From CAVALG01 sp963630555 (GTDB lineage Bacteria > Bacillota > Clostridia > Oscillospirales > Acutalibacteraceae): a DNA stretch of 17,208 nt. Position numbers and translations under genes: made by a program. The stretch covers positions 1 through 17,208 of the forward strand of contig CAVGND010000034.1 of NCBI GenBank assembly GCA_963630555.1. Reading direction: 5' to 3'. Under the pieces are notes generated by a model. That model did not search any database. It had not been told where the DNA came from and saw nothing but the letters and a program-made list of their open reading frames with translations. Position 1 is the stretch's first letter, and the number at the start of each line of letters is the position of its first letter. This document shows positions 8,601 to 15,542 of the stretch, piece by piece.

Positions 8601-9276
8601 CAGATGTAATATCCGCATATTTTATAGCCTTCGCCGTTTTATCGGAAACGTCGAAATAAGAGAATATTCCTATCTCATCTTTCGCATTTTCCACATTAAG
8701 GTCGTAGTAATTTTTAAAGGTGAGTTCCTTAGAACCTGTCTGCTCAATTTTGGTTACTTTATTATCGGCAACCGAAACAGCATAGGTAATAAGGGTGGTT
8801 TTTGAATAATCGTCCTCAGCTTCGTTAACCGTAGCCTTATTTGATTCGGTTTTAAGAGCTGCTGCATAATAAGTAGCGCCGTCTGCCGATTTTGCGTAAA
8901 CAAGAAGCGAAGAAACGCCGTCTGTTCCGGGCACGGTTTTTAAAGAAGCGGTTTTGGGGGTTAAAACATTGCCGTTTGCATCTTTATATGCAATAGCGGA
9001 AACTGTTTTTGTGTCGCCTGTCAAATCAAGACCGTCGGTCCCTTTTTTAAACACATTATCAAAATCCACCGGATCCGCACCACTAACCGTCAATGAGGAC
9101 GATTTAAAGGAGTTAAGAGTATCGGCAAATTTATCGCTGTCCGAAAAGTCAAATGTGACGGTTTCGGTTGCATAAACATCTTTGCTTTGGATAGCGCCCG
9201 TAATAAGCACTGTTGAAGCAATTAATGTTAAAGCAAGCACAGTTGCCAATAATCTTTTAAGATTATGCTTTTTCAC
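2602..9276 (-). CDS. Giant secreted dockerin protein with LamG-like modules and a pectate-lyase-like beta-helix
   Basis: This 2224-residue protein starts at GTG 9276, set by GGGAGGT 6 bases upstream. An ATG at 9291 overlaps that site and is rejected. Residues 1-36 are a signal peptide ending DVYA. Three concanavalin/LamG-like modules follow, at about 361-622 (DTFDGVDYFNSEKYW to VGFDDISV), 696-913 (MDFEDG to YFDNISI) and 1007-1283 (DRFESGYASKW to YYDNIQL). Helical YxxL-type segments separate them. TIG/Ig-like modules lie near 1296-1460 and 1500-1600 (PGKTIDIIGENLAP). A right-handed beta-helix of the pectate-lyase-3/GH28-related kind spans about 1616-2133, with the typical opening GGGTLYFPAGSYRF and VRLVGEKK. 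The C-terminus (about 2160-2224) is a type I-like dockerin. Its first loop, DVNLDGNIDLLD, is canonical; the second, DVDGVAGVTLED, is degenerate. The fold is that of polysaccharide lyases and hydrolases, but I cannot assign catalytic residues or a substrate. It is the last gene of the operon, 54 bases after the previous one, and probably docks onto the operon's cohesin protein. Confidence 0.9.
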   Translation of the reverse strand: MKKHNLKRLLATVLALTLIASTVLITGAIQSKDVYATETVTFDFSDSDKFADTLNSFKSSSLTVSGADPVDFDNVFKKGTDGLDLTGDTKTVSAIAYKDANGNVLTPKTASLKTVPGTDGVSSLLVYAKSADGATYYAAALKTESNKATVNEAEDDYSKTTLITYAVSVADNKVTKIEQTGSKELTFKNYYDLNVENAKDEIGIFSYFDVSDKTAKAIKYADITSVSYDISVSYDEGKAVFGGNVNVKSSATSGTKKFAISADAAMADTDLNTVGFAAADNDTTVAKITAEVGITEVDVRATVDAFKAKVKSEIYSKPITQNSETALQNLFEEYDKLDDSVKYFYSLDELNSIKNTIDSGVAYYDTFDGVDYFNSEKYWEVVSTWDENMRYGTSKNPEGDGDFTNTTDSTKVGYWGIIDDGNGNNVLNIRRNFHYGTNPENPQDNVTTARHSVLYNLKDSAGGDNNASLYEFSAKVYNTGEGAMKSFLVLQYDNPTDAPYTWTGVTLYANTSKTTIYTYVSKPNANGTIGFTNKQGSNATTADATVPAFKAKQYLDITFKYNFSTNGYDITVTGLENKTNEVITATAFYAVDAPVKGIYIGSQGKNEKDAVGFDDISVTYISAKHVSYLINSIGEITKDNVVQKQDTIKNATELMNNLPEEEAAKLSDADRELLSKKTEEAERVFKEYIAENTPLNMMDFEDGTAVAFKSSGAAYGVVDNDRANDLNASSKILSVVGSNSAANKSAAYIAQSYVQNNMHTVSIDAYIDGTNGPLMFFDYKDSENWTAVYPTYESTKLYLTAIGRTSSLALNGSGNRVMKYDITYMKSVDSAKDYNKSWAKFIFTYNDSGYVTVKILFADGNIGEPMYNDVTSGGLSDKSLYWNIDCRSGSVATGFGVGSNGTATAYFDNISINTVDTESDSYSDAAAFISEYEDILKLTPNTLSNTDISQLDKAIADYNGLSIDAKKYVPTAEEVLYTLKDASISLDSSLDDSAAVVTDKTDYSKPFTDRFESGYASKWYRNMVSGWGNMEIRYTGETDKVGNITNNDHTDDEGHFLLTDADGNYYYYVFVTAYSDAYDDDEDGLITVTFDKEANKWYYWATTEVDGKEEHVKKFLEDKSSSISENNKALYMKSLQSFYTPKDKFLPSQRRISSVSMTVWPENANNTNSSSTIKITTAYKDQSNYSFIELYNNNNLYHFKIGSCVDGAETATTVGNTTLASADKVYVNYTLSEVGRIDIVLTDQHGNTFQQAATLPNITWGFAISAFKNVGVYYDNIQLTYQKAGWEDSDLEDVTDIVMYYTSNTFLDPDSVVLLQGDNLYKTVKQVEIMPVNDGTTAGAIPKYISRTGYDYNGVVYYDVDGNAVTRNANTGEWCYTDSTTGKLVRLSETKQKWYYEDNGEAVYLDKDVTVKSEHHIDPLPNGDISNVWNDSAAQKVDIVQKTYSSLKFILDENSKTGIYLLKITGVNKDPLTNKSKVLYYYLNAPWIDYTLGSDGETTAPGKTIDIIGENLAPHIDDALAALNSSSSDYAVQRDAILSSVSVYMTDGTHNYNLEISDVPSDYRIRATIPTDVYMENGGKTEYEITVHSNYGDDYTWSIPYKIYVAPDVRDSWGGKVYSIKEFDSNVGNTLYNAAPVVTHAMDYISQNGGGTLYFPAGSYRFDCPIVVPENVRLVGEKKEYVQFLCADYYYEIGDLPKSLFFFGSNAEFKNISVYAERTGGFVAMYGEKSENVYFENCRFWYQVDAGNLSIQGPVMSTVNECYSMIMNESKSFLIYVQGDSSNIHFDNYTQRAQVLGKDHRPIVVYENYAEYWVLRDFWTNGGWGEFYANKSMLDGGESVDCALGAWSHGMYIQDWYFNTRANNNHEAYVADMSCDYAATTLTAAYDENGNRMLDENGLPTVYKVSITGKDESLRGMQVYVYEGYGEGQARTVVKAVTNDEGGKYVYLDRPFTVGVVGGVTRCNIRKNREDIYFVNSSMYNAICFGFYGAACDVVYDGTSEDRFRDFYLNDWSGDVIWYVTIKDNHMSGDHLVWHSNWASYGHLATSASSVGFDIMAGLGGEYGQGAMCIALRNNWQDSHYTMISVGKHSKDIIVEHNYTVNVSDVSPFQVGATNYGGTYMYRNILDNCGSQTVGASSKVTNAQGSLTKIVNNSSAKSVKKGDVNLDGNIDLLDVTAIRNYVTGQISLSEAQKANADVDGVAGVTLEDATYLRLYILGYVDSLN

Positions 9277-9282
9277 TGTGAT

Positions 9283-9289
9283 ACCTCCC
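9283..9289 (-). promoter_or_regulatory. Ribosome binding site fixing the GTG start of the dockerin gene
   Basis: GGGAGGT on the minus strand lies 6 bases before GTG at 9276. The competing ATG at 9291 runs into this motif and has nothing suitable ahead of it. Confidence 0.75.
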
Positions 9290-9330
9290 ATAATGGTCTG
9301 TACTGGTTAAAACCAATTTTGTTACTGTGT

Positions 9331-11127
9331 TTAATATACAGGAAGACCTTTTGCCTGCCATTCCTGAATATATTTAGGTGTTGTACGGTCATACGAGCCC
9401 TGGAGCATATTATCGTAATCACCGCCGAACGGATCTTCCAGTTTTGTTACGATAATATTATCGAAATAAACTTCACCGTCACCTACGGCAACGCCGATAT
9501 TTCCGGTAGGTACGCTCTTTCTCTGTGTACCGTCAGTTTCATATTTGTATTTAATAATTTCCTGACCGTCAAGGTATACCGTAAAGACATTGTCAAAACA
9601 ACGCAGCTGAATGTTATGCCAGGTGTCATCCTGAGAAATATCAACATTCGGTATAGTCTGGACTGCGGCTTCCCATCCCAAATCACCTAAGTTTTGGGTT
9701 TTATTATTTTGCTCGAATTTCAGGGAAATTCTTGTTGCACATGAGGCAATTACAACATCGCCGTTTTCATCATATACAGGGTTATTTCCGTCCTTTTTGG
9801 GGATAGAATACGGTCTGATTGAAACAAACGCACTCAAATGACCGTACATCGGAATCATCTTATGCCTTGCAAAAAATGAAACGGTGTTTGAATATTGGGC
9901 AGAATCAAAGTTCGGGGTGTTGCCCGCCTTGTACTTAAAGTCCCAACTTGCGGTATAATCGGTCCAATCACTGTTGCCGATATAGCCGGGTTCGGTTTCG
10001 TAACTGTTAAGCCATGCAATATTTTTATCCACTGTTTCGAACTTTGCCTGATCCGACAACGAAATATCCCACATCGGGTTAGTCGCCGTGGTAGGTTTAT
10101 TGAACAAATCTTTATCAGTGAATGTTTCCATTAAGAGGGTGTCTTCGGTTATATTGCTTGTATCCGGATCCTGACGCCAATCTGCGTCGTCACCGCCCGG
10201 ATCATCATCGCCCGAAGATCCGCCGTGACCGTTAAGGGTACCTTCGTCATCATTCCATGCGGCGCCGCTTCTGCCGGCTGTGCCTTCTGCGATGAAATCC
10301 GAGAATTCGAAATAAATCGGGTTATTCGGGTCGGACGAGTGGGCACCGACGCCGCAATACCACGGTGCGGTACCGTCGGCTGCTTTTATGACAATGGGTG
10401 AGTTTGACCAGACCATTTCACGGTCGGTACCGATTCTTTGATAACCGAAATAAACCTTTGTCGCCTCTTTTTTAATAGAGAGTTTTACTTTTCCGGATTT
10501 GCATTCCTTCCAAAGTTTTTTCTCTATTGCCATCGCGCCGTTTTCGGTTCGATAAATAACATGAACCTCATTCTTGGAACGGACGTTAAGCCAGAGGAAA
10601 GAGGAATTTTCGTCAAGAGTTGAACGGAGAAGCAATCCGACAGATGCAGCACCGGTTATATTGGCGCCGCCTTTACCCGAAATACTGTCAACATCTATGG
10701 TAGTCGAAAAGGTTATTGAATCGTTCTTATCCTGCGATATAGGATATTTGCGGTACATAAACGAAACATCGTCACGCGCGTACCAAAGAACGGCTGCGTT
10801 TGTTTGCATAGCGTACTCATTACTTTCAAGAGTACGTGTTTTCCCCTTGGGGTCTGTAACAACATTTCTGCCGGAGTTTACCCTTTTACCGTCATAAAAT
10901 TTACTTGAAATTTTATAGGGAGTTATGGAGTAATCCGCTTCGGCGTCGGAATCAATATTATATTCCGTAAAATAAGGATTTTCTTCCTTAATTTCCGGCA
11001 ATTTTGCCAGTTCTTTCAACGGTGTTTCTTTATCCACGGCTGAGATAGGAATTATGAATAAAGAAGCCGCAATTACCATCGAAAGGAGAGCGGATAAAAA
11101 CTTAAGGATTTTTGCCTTGTTTTTCAT
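9331..11127 (-). CDS. Secreted protein with two concanavalin/LamG-like domains
   Basis: 598 residues. A signal peptide (about 1-29, MKNKAKILKF to FIIPISA) indicates secretion. The first beta-sandwich region runs from about 75 to 285 (SITFSTTIDVD to IYFEFSDFIAEG). A Gly/Asp-rich linker (about 288-328, with SSGDDDPGGDDADW) leads to a second at about 330-565. This one shows the family pattern WHNIQLRCFDNVFTVYLDGQ near its middle and GEVYFDNIIVTKLED at its end, as in LamG/DUF1080-type glycan-binding or hydrolase-like domains. I see no dockerin, membrane anchor or LPxTG signal, so how it stays at the surface is unknown. The start is ATG 11127 with AAGGGG inside the end of the cohesin gene; only 3 bases separate the two genes, suggesting coupled translation. 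A role in binding or trimming glycan together with the neighbouring giant protein is inferred. Its last 35 residues have no recognised motif. Confidence 0.88.
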   Translation of the reverse strand: MKNKAKILKFLSALLSMVIAASLFIIPISAVDKETPLKELAKLPEIKEENPYFTEYNIDSDAEADYSITPYKISSKFYDGKRVNSGRNVVTDPKGKTRTLESNEYAMQTNAAVLWYARDDVSFMYRKYPISQDKNDSITFSTTIDVDSISGKGGANITGAASVGLLLRSTLDENSSFLWLNVRSKNEVHVIYRTENGAMAIEKKLWKECKSGKVKLSIKKEATKVYFGYQRIGTDREMVWSNSPIVIKAADGTAPWYCGVGAHSSDPNNPIYFEFSDFIAEGTAGRSGAAWNDDEGTLNGHGGSSGDDDPGGDDADWRQDPDTSNITEDTLLMETFTDKDLFNKPTTATNPMWDISLSDQAKFETVDKNIAWLNSYETEPGYIGNSDWTDYTASWDFKYKAGNTPNFDSAQYSNTVSFFARHKMIPMYGHLSAFVSIRPYSIPKKDGNNPVYDENGDVVIASCATRISLKFEQNNKTQNLGDLGWEAAVQTIPNVDISQDDTWHNIQLRCFDNVFTVYLDGQEIIKYKYETDGTQRKSVPTGNIGVAVGDGEVYFDNIIVTKLEDPFGGDYDNMLQGSYDRTTPKYIQEWQAKGLPVY

Positions 11128-11130
11128 ACT

Positions 11131-12939
11131 TTATATCCCCTTTCTGTTGGATTTTGAAATATTATGATAAACAATGCGCAGGGTTGTAAAGATTACAACC
11201 GAAAGAGCCAGCAGGCAGAACAGAACCCAAACCACAGCGCCTATTTCACGGCGTGCAAGTTTAAGAATGTAGTTGCCGGCACCGGTTTTGTATATCACTT
11301 TATTTTTATTGATAGTTTTAATGGTTTCCTGAATTATTTCTTCCGCAGGGTCGTCCCCGGCGTCGATATATGTGTTACCGTCATCATCGGTAGTGATATC
11401 GTCATCGCTGTCGTCCTCATCATCAAGGGTTGAAACCGCCTCTAAAAGTGCAGCGATTTTATCATAAGCGTCCATACCGTCATACTGACCTTTAGTAAGT
11501 TCGGCAATGGTTTCGAGCGTAGCGCTGTCCATCCAATCAAGGGCGGTTGAAGCAATTAAGATGTCGATTTTATCCGAGGCTTTAACATCGGAAACGCTCA
11601 TTTTTAATATCGTTTCGAACTGTGTTATAAAGCGATTGGCTTTTATCATTTCCGGTGTTGATATTTTTTGAACATAGTCATTAATATCAATCGCTTTTTG
11701 GTATCCGCCGTCACCGATAAGTTTTTCAATTTCTTTTATGGCATAATTCTTTCTTGTTTCGTCAACATTTGCTTCCGAATTATCCAAAACGCCGATCATT
11801 TTTCCGACAAGCGTGTTAATATCCTTTGCCCGAGAAGGATTGGCACCCTCTTTACCTTCGGTAACAAGTTTTATAAGGGATTTTATATTAGCCCCGCCGT
11901 TTTCATTTTTAAACTCGTTTAAAACTTCCCCGAAAGTCTTGACAAACTCGTTCCACTCGGCTTCGGGGTCGATTGGATCATCACCGCTTGAGGCTATTTT
12001 TTCAAGCAACGCGGCGAGTTTTGCCCTTTCGGTCATAAGTCTTGACTGAGCCTGCAAAGAGAGTTTGCGCAATTCGTTGAAGGCATCTTTCACAGCATCA
12101 AGATCGGATTTTTTAACGCTGTCGAGCGGTATATCAACAATCGCTTTGTATTTGGCAAGATAATCTTCCGCTACTTTTTTCGAACCGTCCTTCGAATCCT
12201 GCAGCAATTCCTCGTACTTTTCCATGGCGTCAAAAAGTATCTGGCTTTCCGCCACTTTGCTTCTTTGAGTAAGGGGCAGAGAATAATACAGATTGACAGC
12301 ATTCTCTATTCTTGATTTGCACTCGTCAGAGAGTTCAACCGTGCCGATTGCATTTATAGCGTCCGCCACCACTTCGGACAAAGTTTTTGCTGTACCGATA
12401 AGTACGGTTGCGGTAGGCGCTGCGGCAGAAAAGTCAAATCTTTGAAAAGTATGTGAAGCGGTATAGGTATACATACTGTTCAGTTTGACTGTTATGGCCG
12501 TTGCCTGAATACTGCTTTTTACATCACTGTTGACCTTAAAACGGAGAGTGAAAATGGTGCTGCCGTCAGGAATTGAAACGGACTTATCCGACTCCCACGC
12601 TATGTTTAAAACACCGGCGATCTGCCTGCTGTAAACCGAAACATCGCTTACGGATCCCGACGGGAACGAAATGGATTTTTCAGTATAGGTCAGCGCATTG
12701 GTATCATAATTTATCGAAAAGTCAAATCCGTTTACATCCTTGAAACCGGTGTTCACCACAAATGTGGCGAACACGGTTTCATCACGGTCATATGTAGAAT
12801 TATCTCTGTCCAATTTCAAAGTGAAGGAAGCGGTTCTTGATGAGGCAGGCGCAGCCGAAGCCGGCATTACCACCTGGGCCGAAATTAACAGTACGACCAA
12901 GGCGACAGCAAATATTTTTGATATAATCTGTCTTTTCAA
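11131..12939 (-). CDS. Membrane-anchored protein with one N-terminal cohesin domain
   Basis: 602 residues from a TTG at 12939, with AGGAG 8 bases upstream. The signal peptide is about 1-30 (ending PASAA). Residues about 37-178 look like a cohesin: the strand pattern VFATFVVNTGFKDVNGFDFS, then INYDTNALTYTEKSI, VLNIAWESD and DGSTIFTLRFKVNSD matches the type I cohesin scaffold. A long, mostly helical, charged region (about 185-535) serves as a stalk and contains YxxL-type helical repeats. An Asp-rich stretch (DDEDDSDDDITTDDDG) precedes one transmembrane helix at about 566-587 (IGAVVWVLFCLLALSVVIF) and a short basic tail, RIVYHNISKSNRKGI. The anchor is thus a plain membrane helix, not S-layer homology domains or a sortase signal. 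A dockerin protein two genes downstream is the obvious partner. The cohesin assignment is by pattern and is not verified by search. Confidence 0.85.
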   Translation of the reverse strand: MKRQIISKIFAVALVVLLISAQVVMPASAAPASSRTASFTLKLDRDNSTYDRDETVFATFVVNTGFKDVNGFDFSINYDTNALTYTEKSISFPSGSVSDVSVYSRQIAGVLNIAWESDKSVSIPDGSTIFTLRFKVNSDVKSSIQATAITVKLNSMYTYTASHTFQRFDFSAAAPTATVLIGTAKTLSEVVADAINAIGTVELSDECKSRIENAVNLYYSLPLTQRSKVAESQILFDAMEKYEELLQDSKDGSKKVAEDYLAKYKAIVDIPLDSVKKSDLDAVKDAFNELRKLSLQAQSRLMTERAKLAALLEKIASSGDDPIDPEAEWNEFVKTFGEVLNEFKNENGGANIKSLIKLVTEGKEGANPSRAKDINTLVGKMIGVLDNSEANVDETRKNYAIKEIEKLIGDGGYQKAIDINDYVQKISTPEMIKANRFITQFETILKMSVSDVKASDKIDILIASTALDWMDSATLETIAELTKGQYDGMDAYDKIAALLEAVSTLDDEDDSDDDITTDDDGNTYIDAGDDPAEEIIQETIKTINKNKVIYKTGAGNYILKLARREIGAVVWVLFCLLALSVVIFTTLRIVYHNISKSNRKGI

Positions 12940-12981
12940 ACCGGTTGCTCCTTTCTTTAGGGGTCTTGAGTTTAATGCTGG

Positions 12982-14628
12982 TTATTTATTGTTTGCAATA
13001 TATTCCTTGCACTGCGTCTGCATTTCTTTAAGGATGGCATCTATACCCGCCGTTTTAAGCGCGGCTTTGAATTTCTCCAACTGATTGTCAAAATCAGAGC
13101 CTGCTTTATATATAGTGCCGAATTCTTTTGAAGCCGACGAAATATTTGTAAGCTGATTGGAAATCTTGGCGTTGCTTATACGCATACCGTAAACCGGCGT
13201 TTTGTGAAGAACGTTGTTTCTTACATTCTGATAATAATCAAGCGCATATTCTTTCTGACCTGCAAGGTAGTATTCCGGAGATGAAGGAATGAAAGAGTTA
13301 TCAACAATCCAAAGCGGAATGCCGTATGTGCTTTTTGCGGAAGGCTGGTTGATGTAATCATAACCTTTGCAGGCTTCTTTTACACCGTCACCGTCAACAT
13401 CTATTCTGTAATAATGTTTATGCTGCTCTGCCGCGGTTTCTTCGTCAAGATCCTCGTCACCCTCAAAGCCCCATACGAGCAGGTCAACAAGTTCCTTAAC
13501 CTCTTTGCCGTTTTCTGCATCCTCGGGGGTGCGCAACAAATCAAGCAGTTTCATAGCGCGTTCGGGGTTGACGGCAGTTCTCGGGATAATGCTGTACGAA
13601 GCCTCGGAGCCGCAGACTGAAACACCGTTATACATCTGTTCACGCGTGTTTATAAGTATGCAGTTATATTTAACATCGCCGTATTTATCTTTTTCAGTGA
13701 AAAGGCCTTTTTCGTAATCAACATTAAGGAATGAATCGAACCACATACCCTGTTGCTTGGTTGAAATGGCGTCAAGGTTTGAACCGGACGAAGCATTCTT
13801 ACTGTCATTAAAGAAGCCTTTTTCATACCAAAGTTTTTTATATTTAATATAAAGCAACCACGGTTCGGAGCCTACCCACTGGAAGGGTTCTACAGTGTCG
13901 GCAAATGCGTCATAATAAACATTGTTGCCGCTGTCGAGTGCTTCATAGCCTCTTGTAGCGAACACACTGAGCACATCGCTTGCAAATCCGGTCAGTCCCT
14001 GACCGTTGATAGCGCCGTTAGCCTTTATTGTATCAAGGAATTTAGTAAGAACCTGATAAACTTCTTCGGTCGTATGGGGGTCGCTGCGAAGGGCTTTAAT
14101 AAACGCATCGGTATCAAAATACTGATAAAGCTGAGCAGGAATCTGAACATAAGGGGTTTCTTTAATCCAGGGCTGCATATTCGGAATTGCATAAAGTTTA
14201 TCGTCAACCTCGCCGCTTCTGTAAGCGTCGACCCAGGTTTCCTGTTCCTTTTGAATATTGGGAGCATATTTCTTTACGAGTTCGTCAAGCGGCTGATAAG
14301 CCTTTTGGCGAGCCTGCGACTCAATGTCATAGAGGTAACCGGACCAGGCAATATCTATTTCTTTGTTGGAAGCCATCCATCTTGACCAGTTTTCGGAATC
14401 CAAAGAAATGAATTTAACGGTTGTGTGTGGAAGGAGTGTTTTAAGTTTCTTGTTAAAAGCTTTGAACACCAGTTCGTCATCCGTGTGACCGTAATGTTCA
14501 CTCATAATTGCCCATGTCAGCGTAACATCTTTACTCATATCGCTGCCTGCGCCTTTGCTTCCGCCGCATCCTGCAACAGGAATAATCATTGCAACACAAA
14601 GAAGCATGGCTAAAATCTTTTTAATCAT
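12982..14628 (-). CDS. Lipoprotein solute-binding component of a CUT1-type sugar ABC importer (LplA-like)
   Basis: 548 residues from ATG 14628, with CGGAGGT 10 bases upstream. The N-terminus MIKKILAMLLCVAMIIPVAG followed by Cys21 is a lipoprotein signal (lipobox VAGC), so the mature protein is tethered to the outer face of the membrane. The body fits cluster B/CUT1 binding proteins of the LplA/YtcQ kind: VTLTWAIMSEHYGHTD, IDIAWSG, the AMKLLDLLRTPEDA helix and the late LVWGFEG segment. It is longer than a typical 430-residue member, as is usual for this subgroup. A short DVDGDGVKEA loop (about residues 410-419) resembles a calcium-binding DxDxDG turn in the hinge-side segment. The gene follows the two permeases by 22 bases, so the three form the importer. 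The ligand is likely an oligosaccharide released at the surface, but this is inferred from the neighbours. Confidence 0.9.
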   Translation of the reverse strand: MIKKILAMLLCVAMIIPVAGCGGSKGAGSDMSKDVTLTWAIMSEHYGHTDDELVFKAFNKKLKTLLPHTTVKFISLDSENWSRWMASNKEIDIAWSGYLYDIESQARQKAYQPLDELVKKYAPNIQKEQETWVDAYRSGEVDDKLYAIPNMQPWIKETPYVQIPAQLYQYFDTDAFIKALRSDPHTTEEVYQVLTKFLDTIKANGAINGQGLTGFASDVLSVFATRGYEALDSGNNVYYDAFADTVEPFQWVGSEPWLLYIKYKKLWYEKGFFNDSKNASSGSNLDAISTKQQGMWFDSFLNVDYEKGLFTEKDKYGDVKYNCILINTREQMYNGVSVCGSEASYSIIPRTAVNPERAMKLLDLLRTPEDAENGKEVKELVDLLVWGFEGDEDLDEETAAEQHKHYYRIDVDGDGVKEACKGYDYINQPSAKSTYGIPLWIVDNSFIPSSPEYYLAGQKEYALDYYQNVRNNVLHKTPVYGMRISNAKISNQLTNISSASKEFGTIYKAGSDFDNQLEKFKAALKTAGIDAILKEMQTQCKEYIANNK

Positions 14629-14650
14629 AATTATAATTACCTCCGTTTAA

Positions 14651-15523
14651 TTATTCTTTAATCGAACCTGCGGCGATACCTTTTGCAAAGTATTTCTGCA
14701 CGAACGGGAATATACAAATAATAGGTATGATAGCAACCACGCACATTGCATAGTTAAGGGTTTTATCCGGCGGGAAAACATCCTTATCCAGTCCGGTTAT
14801 ACCAAGCGCCTGTTTTTCAGCCTCCTGATTTTTTAGCATACGGAATATCAGGTACTGGATTTTCCACAGTTTTGGTTCCGATACATACATAAGAGAAGCA
14901 CCGTAATCGTTCCAGGAACCGATAGCGCCCATAAAATACTGAATTACAAAGATTGAACGCGACATCGGAAGAACAACTTTCCAGAGAACCTGCATTTCGG
15001 TTGCACCGTCAATCGTTGCGGCTTCAATAAGTGAAGCGGGAACCTGTTTAAAGCAGTTACGGTAGAGGATTATTCCCCAAAGGCCGACGCCGGGGATGAG
15101 GTAAACCCAAATGGTGTCGCCGAGGTGTAACCACCTTGTCATCAAAATATAACTTGAAAGCATACCGCCGCTTATGAACATAGGCAGCATATAGAACCAT
15201 GTAAGCGGTTTTTTAAGCACGAAGTCGGGGCGCGACATCGGGTATGCTATCATCATAGCCAGGATCTGACACATCAGCGGCTGAACTACAGCCACGCCTA
15301 CTGTAAGGAATATTGCCCTGAGCATTGCGCCGCCCGAGGAAAAAACAACCTTCCACGCGGCAAGAGAAAATACTTTCGGAATAAATTTAAATCCTTCGGT
15401 AACAAAAGTCTGCTCATCCGTAAATGAAACAATAACTATCATTATTACCGGTAAAATACATATCACTGTCCAAAGAATAAGGAGTGCATGCACAATTGTC
15501 ATATAAAGTTTACTTTGTTTCAA
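14651..15523 (-). CDS. CUT1 ABC sugar importer permease, YtcP/LplC type
   Basis: 290 residues from TTG 15523, with AAAGGAG about 10 bases upstream. Next possible Met is residue 8. It has about six membrane helices, the first at roughly 8-32 (MTIVHALLILWTVICILPVI). The EAA loop that contacts the ATPase is seen at about 164-186 (LIEAATIDGATEMQVLWKVV). The C-terminus FVQKYFAKGIAAGSIKE is characteristic of the YtcP/LplC subgroup. It pairs with the permease encoded 19 bases upstream. No ATP-binding subunit is in the window. This is common for CUT1 importers, which share one ATPase encoded elsewhere. Confidence 0.93.
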   Translation of the reverse strand: MKQSKLYMTIVHALLILWTVICILPVIMIVIVSFTDEQTFVTEGFKFIPKVFSLAAWKVVFSSGGAMLRAIFLTVGVAVVQPLMCQILAMMIAYPMSRPDFVLKKPLTWFYMLPMFISGGMLSSYILMTRWLHLGDTIWVYLIPGVGLWGIILYRNCFKQVPASLIEAATIDGATEMQVLWKVVLPMSRSIFVIQYFMGAIGSWNDYGASLMYVSEPKLWKIQYLIFRMLKNQEAEKQALGITGLDKDVFPPDKTLNYAMCVVAIIPIICIFPFVQKYFAKGIAAGSIKE

Positions 15524-15542
15524 CTGTCGTCTGCTCCTTTCT

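Noticed and set aside
9277..9291. ATG at 9291 as the start of the giant protein
   Set aside because: That ATG runs into the GGGAGGT that serves the GTG at 9276. The signal peptide is normal from the GTG.
9304..9315. Small inverted repeat TGGTT/AACCA between the LamG-like and dockerin genes
   Set aside because: The stem is only five bases with a very short loop and lies at the coding end; it is expected by chance.
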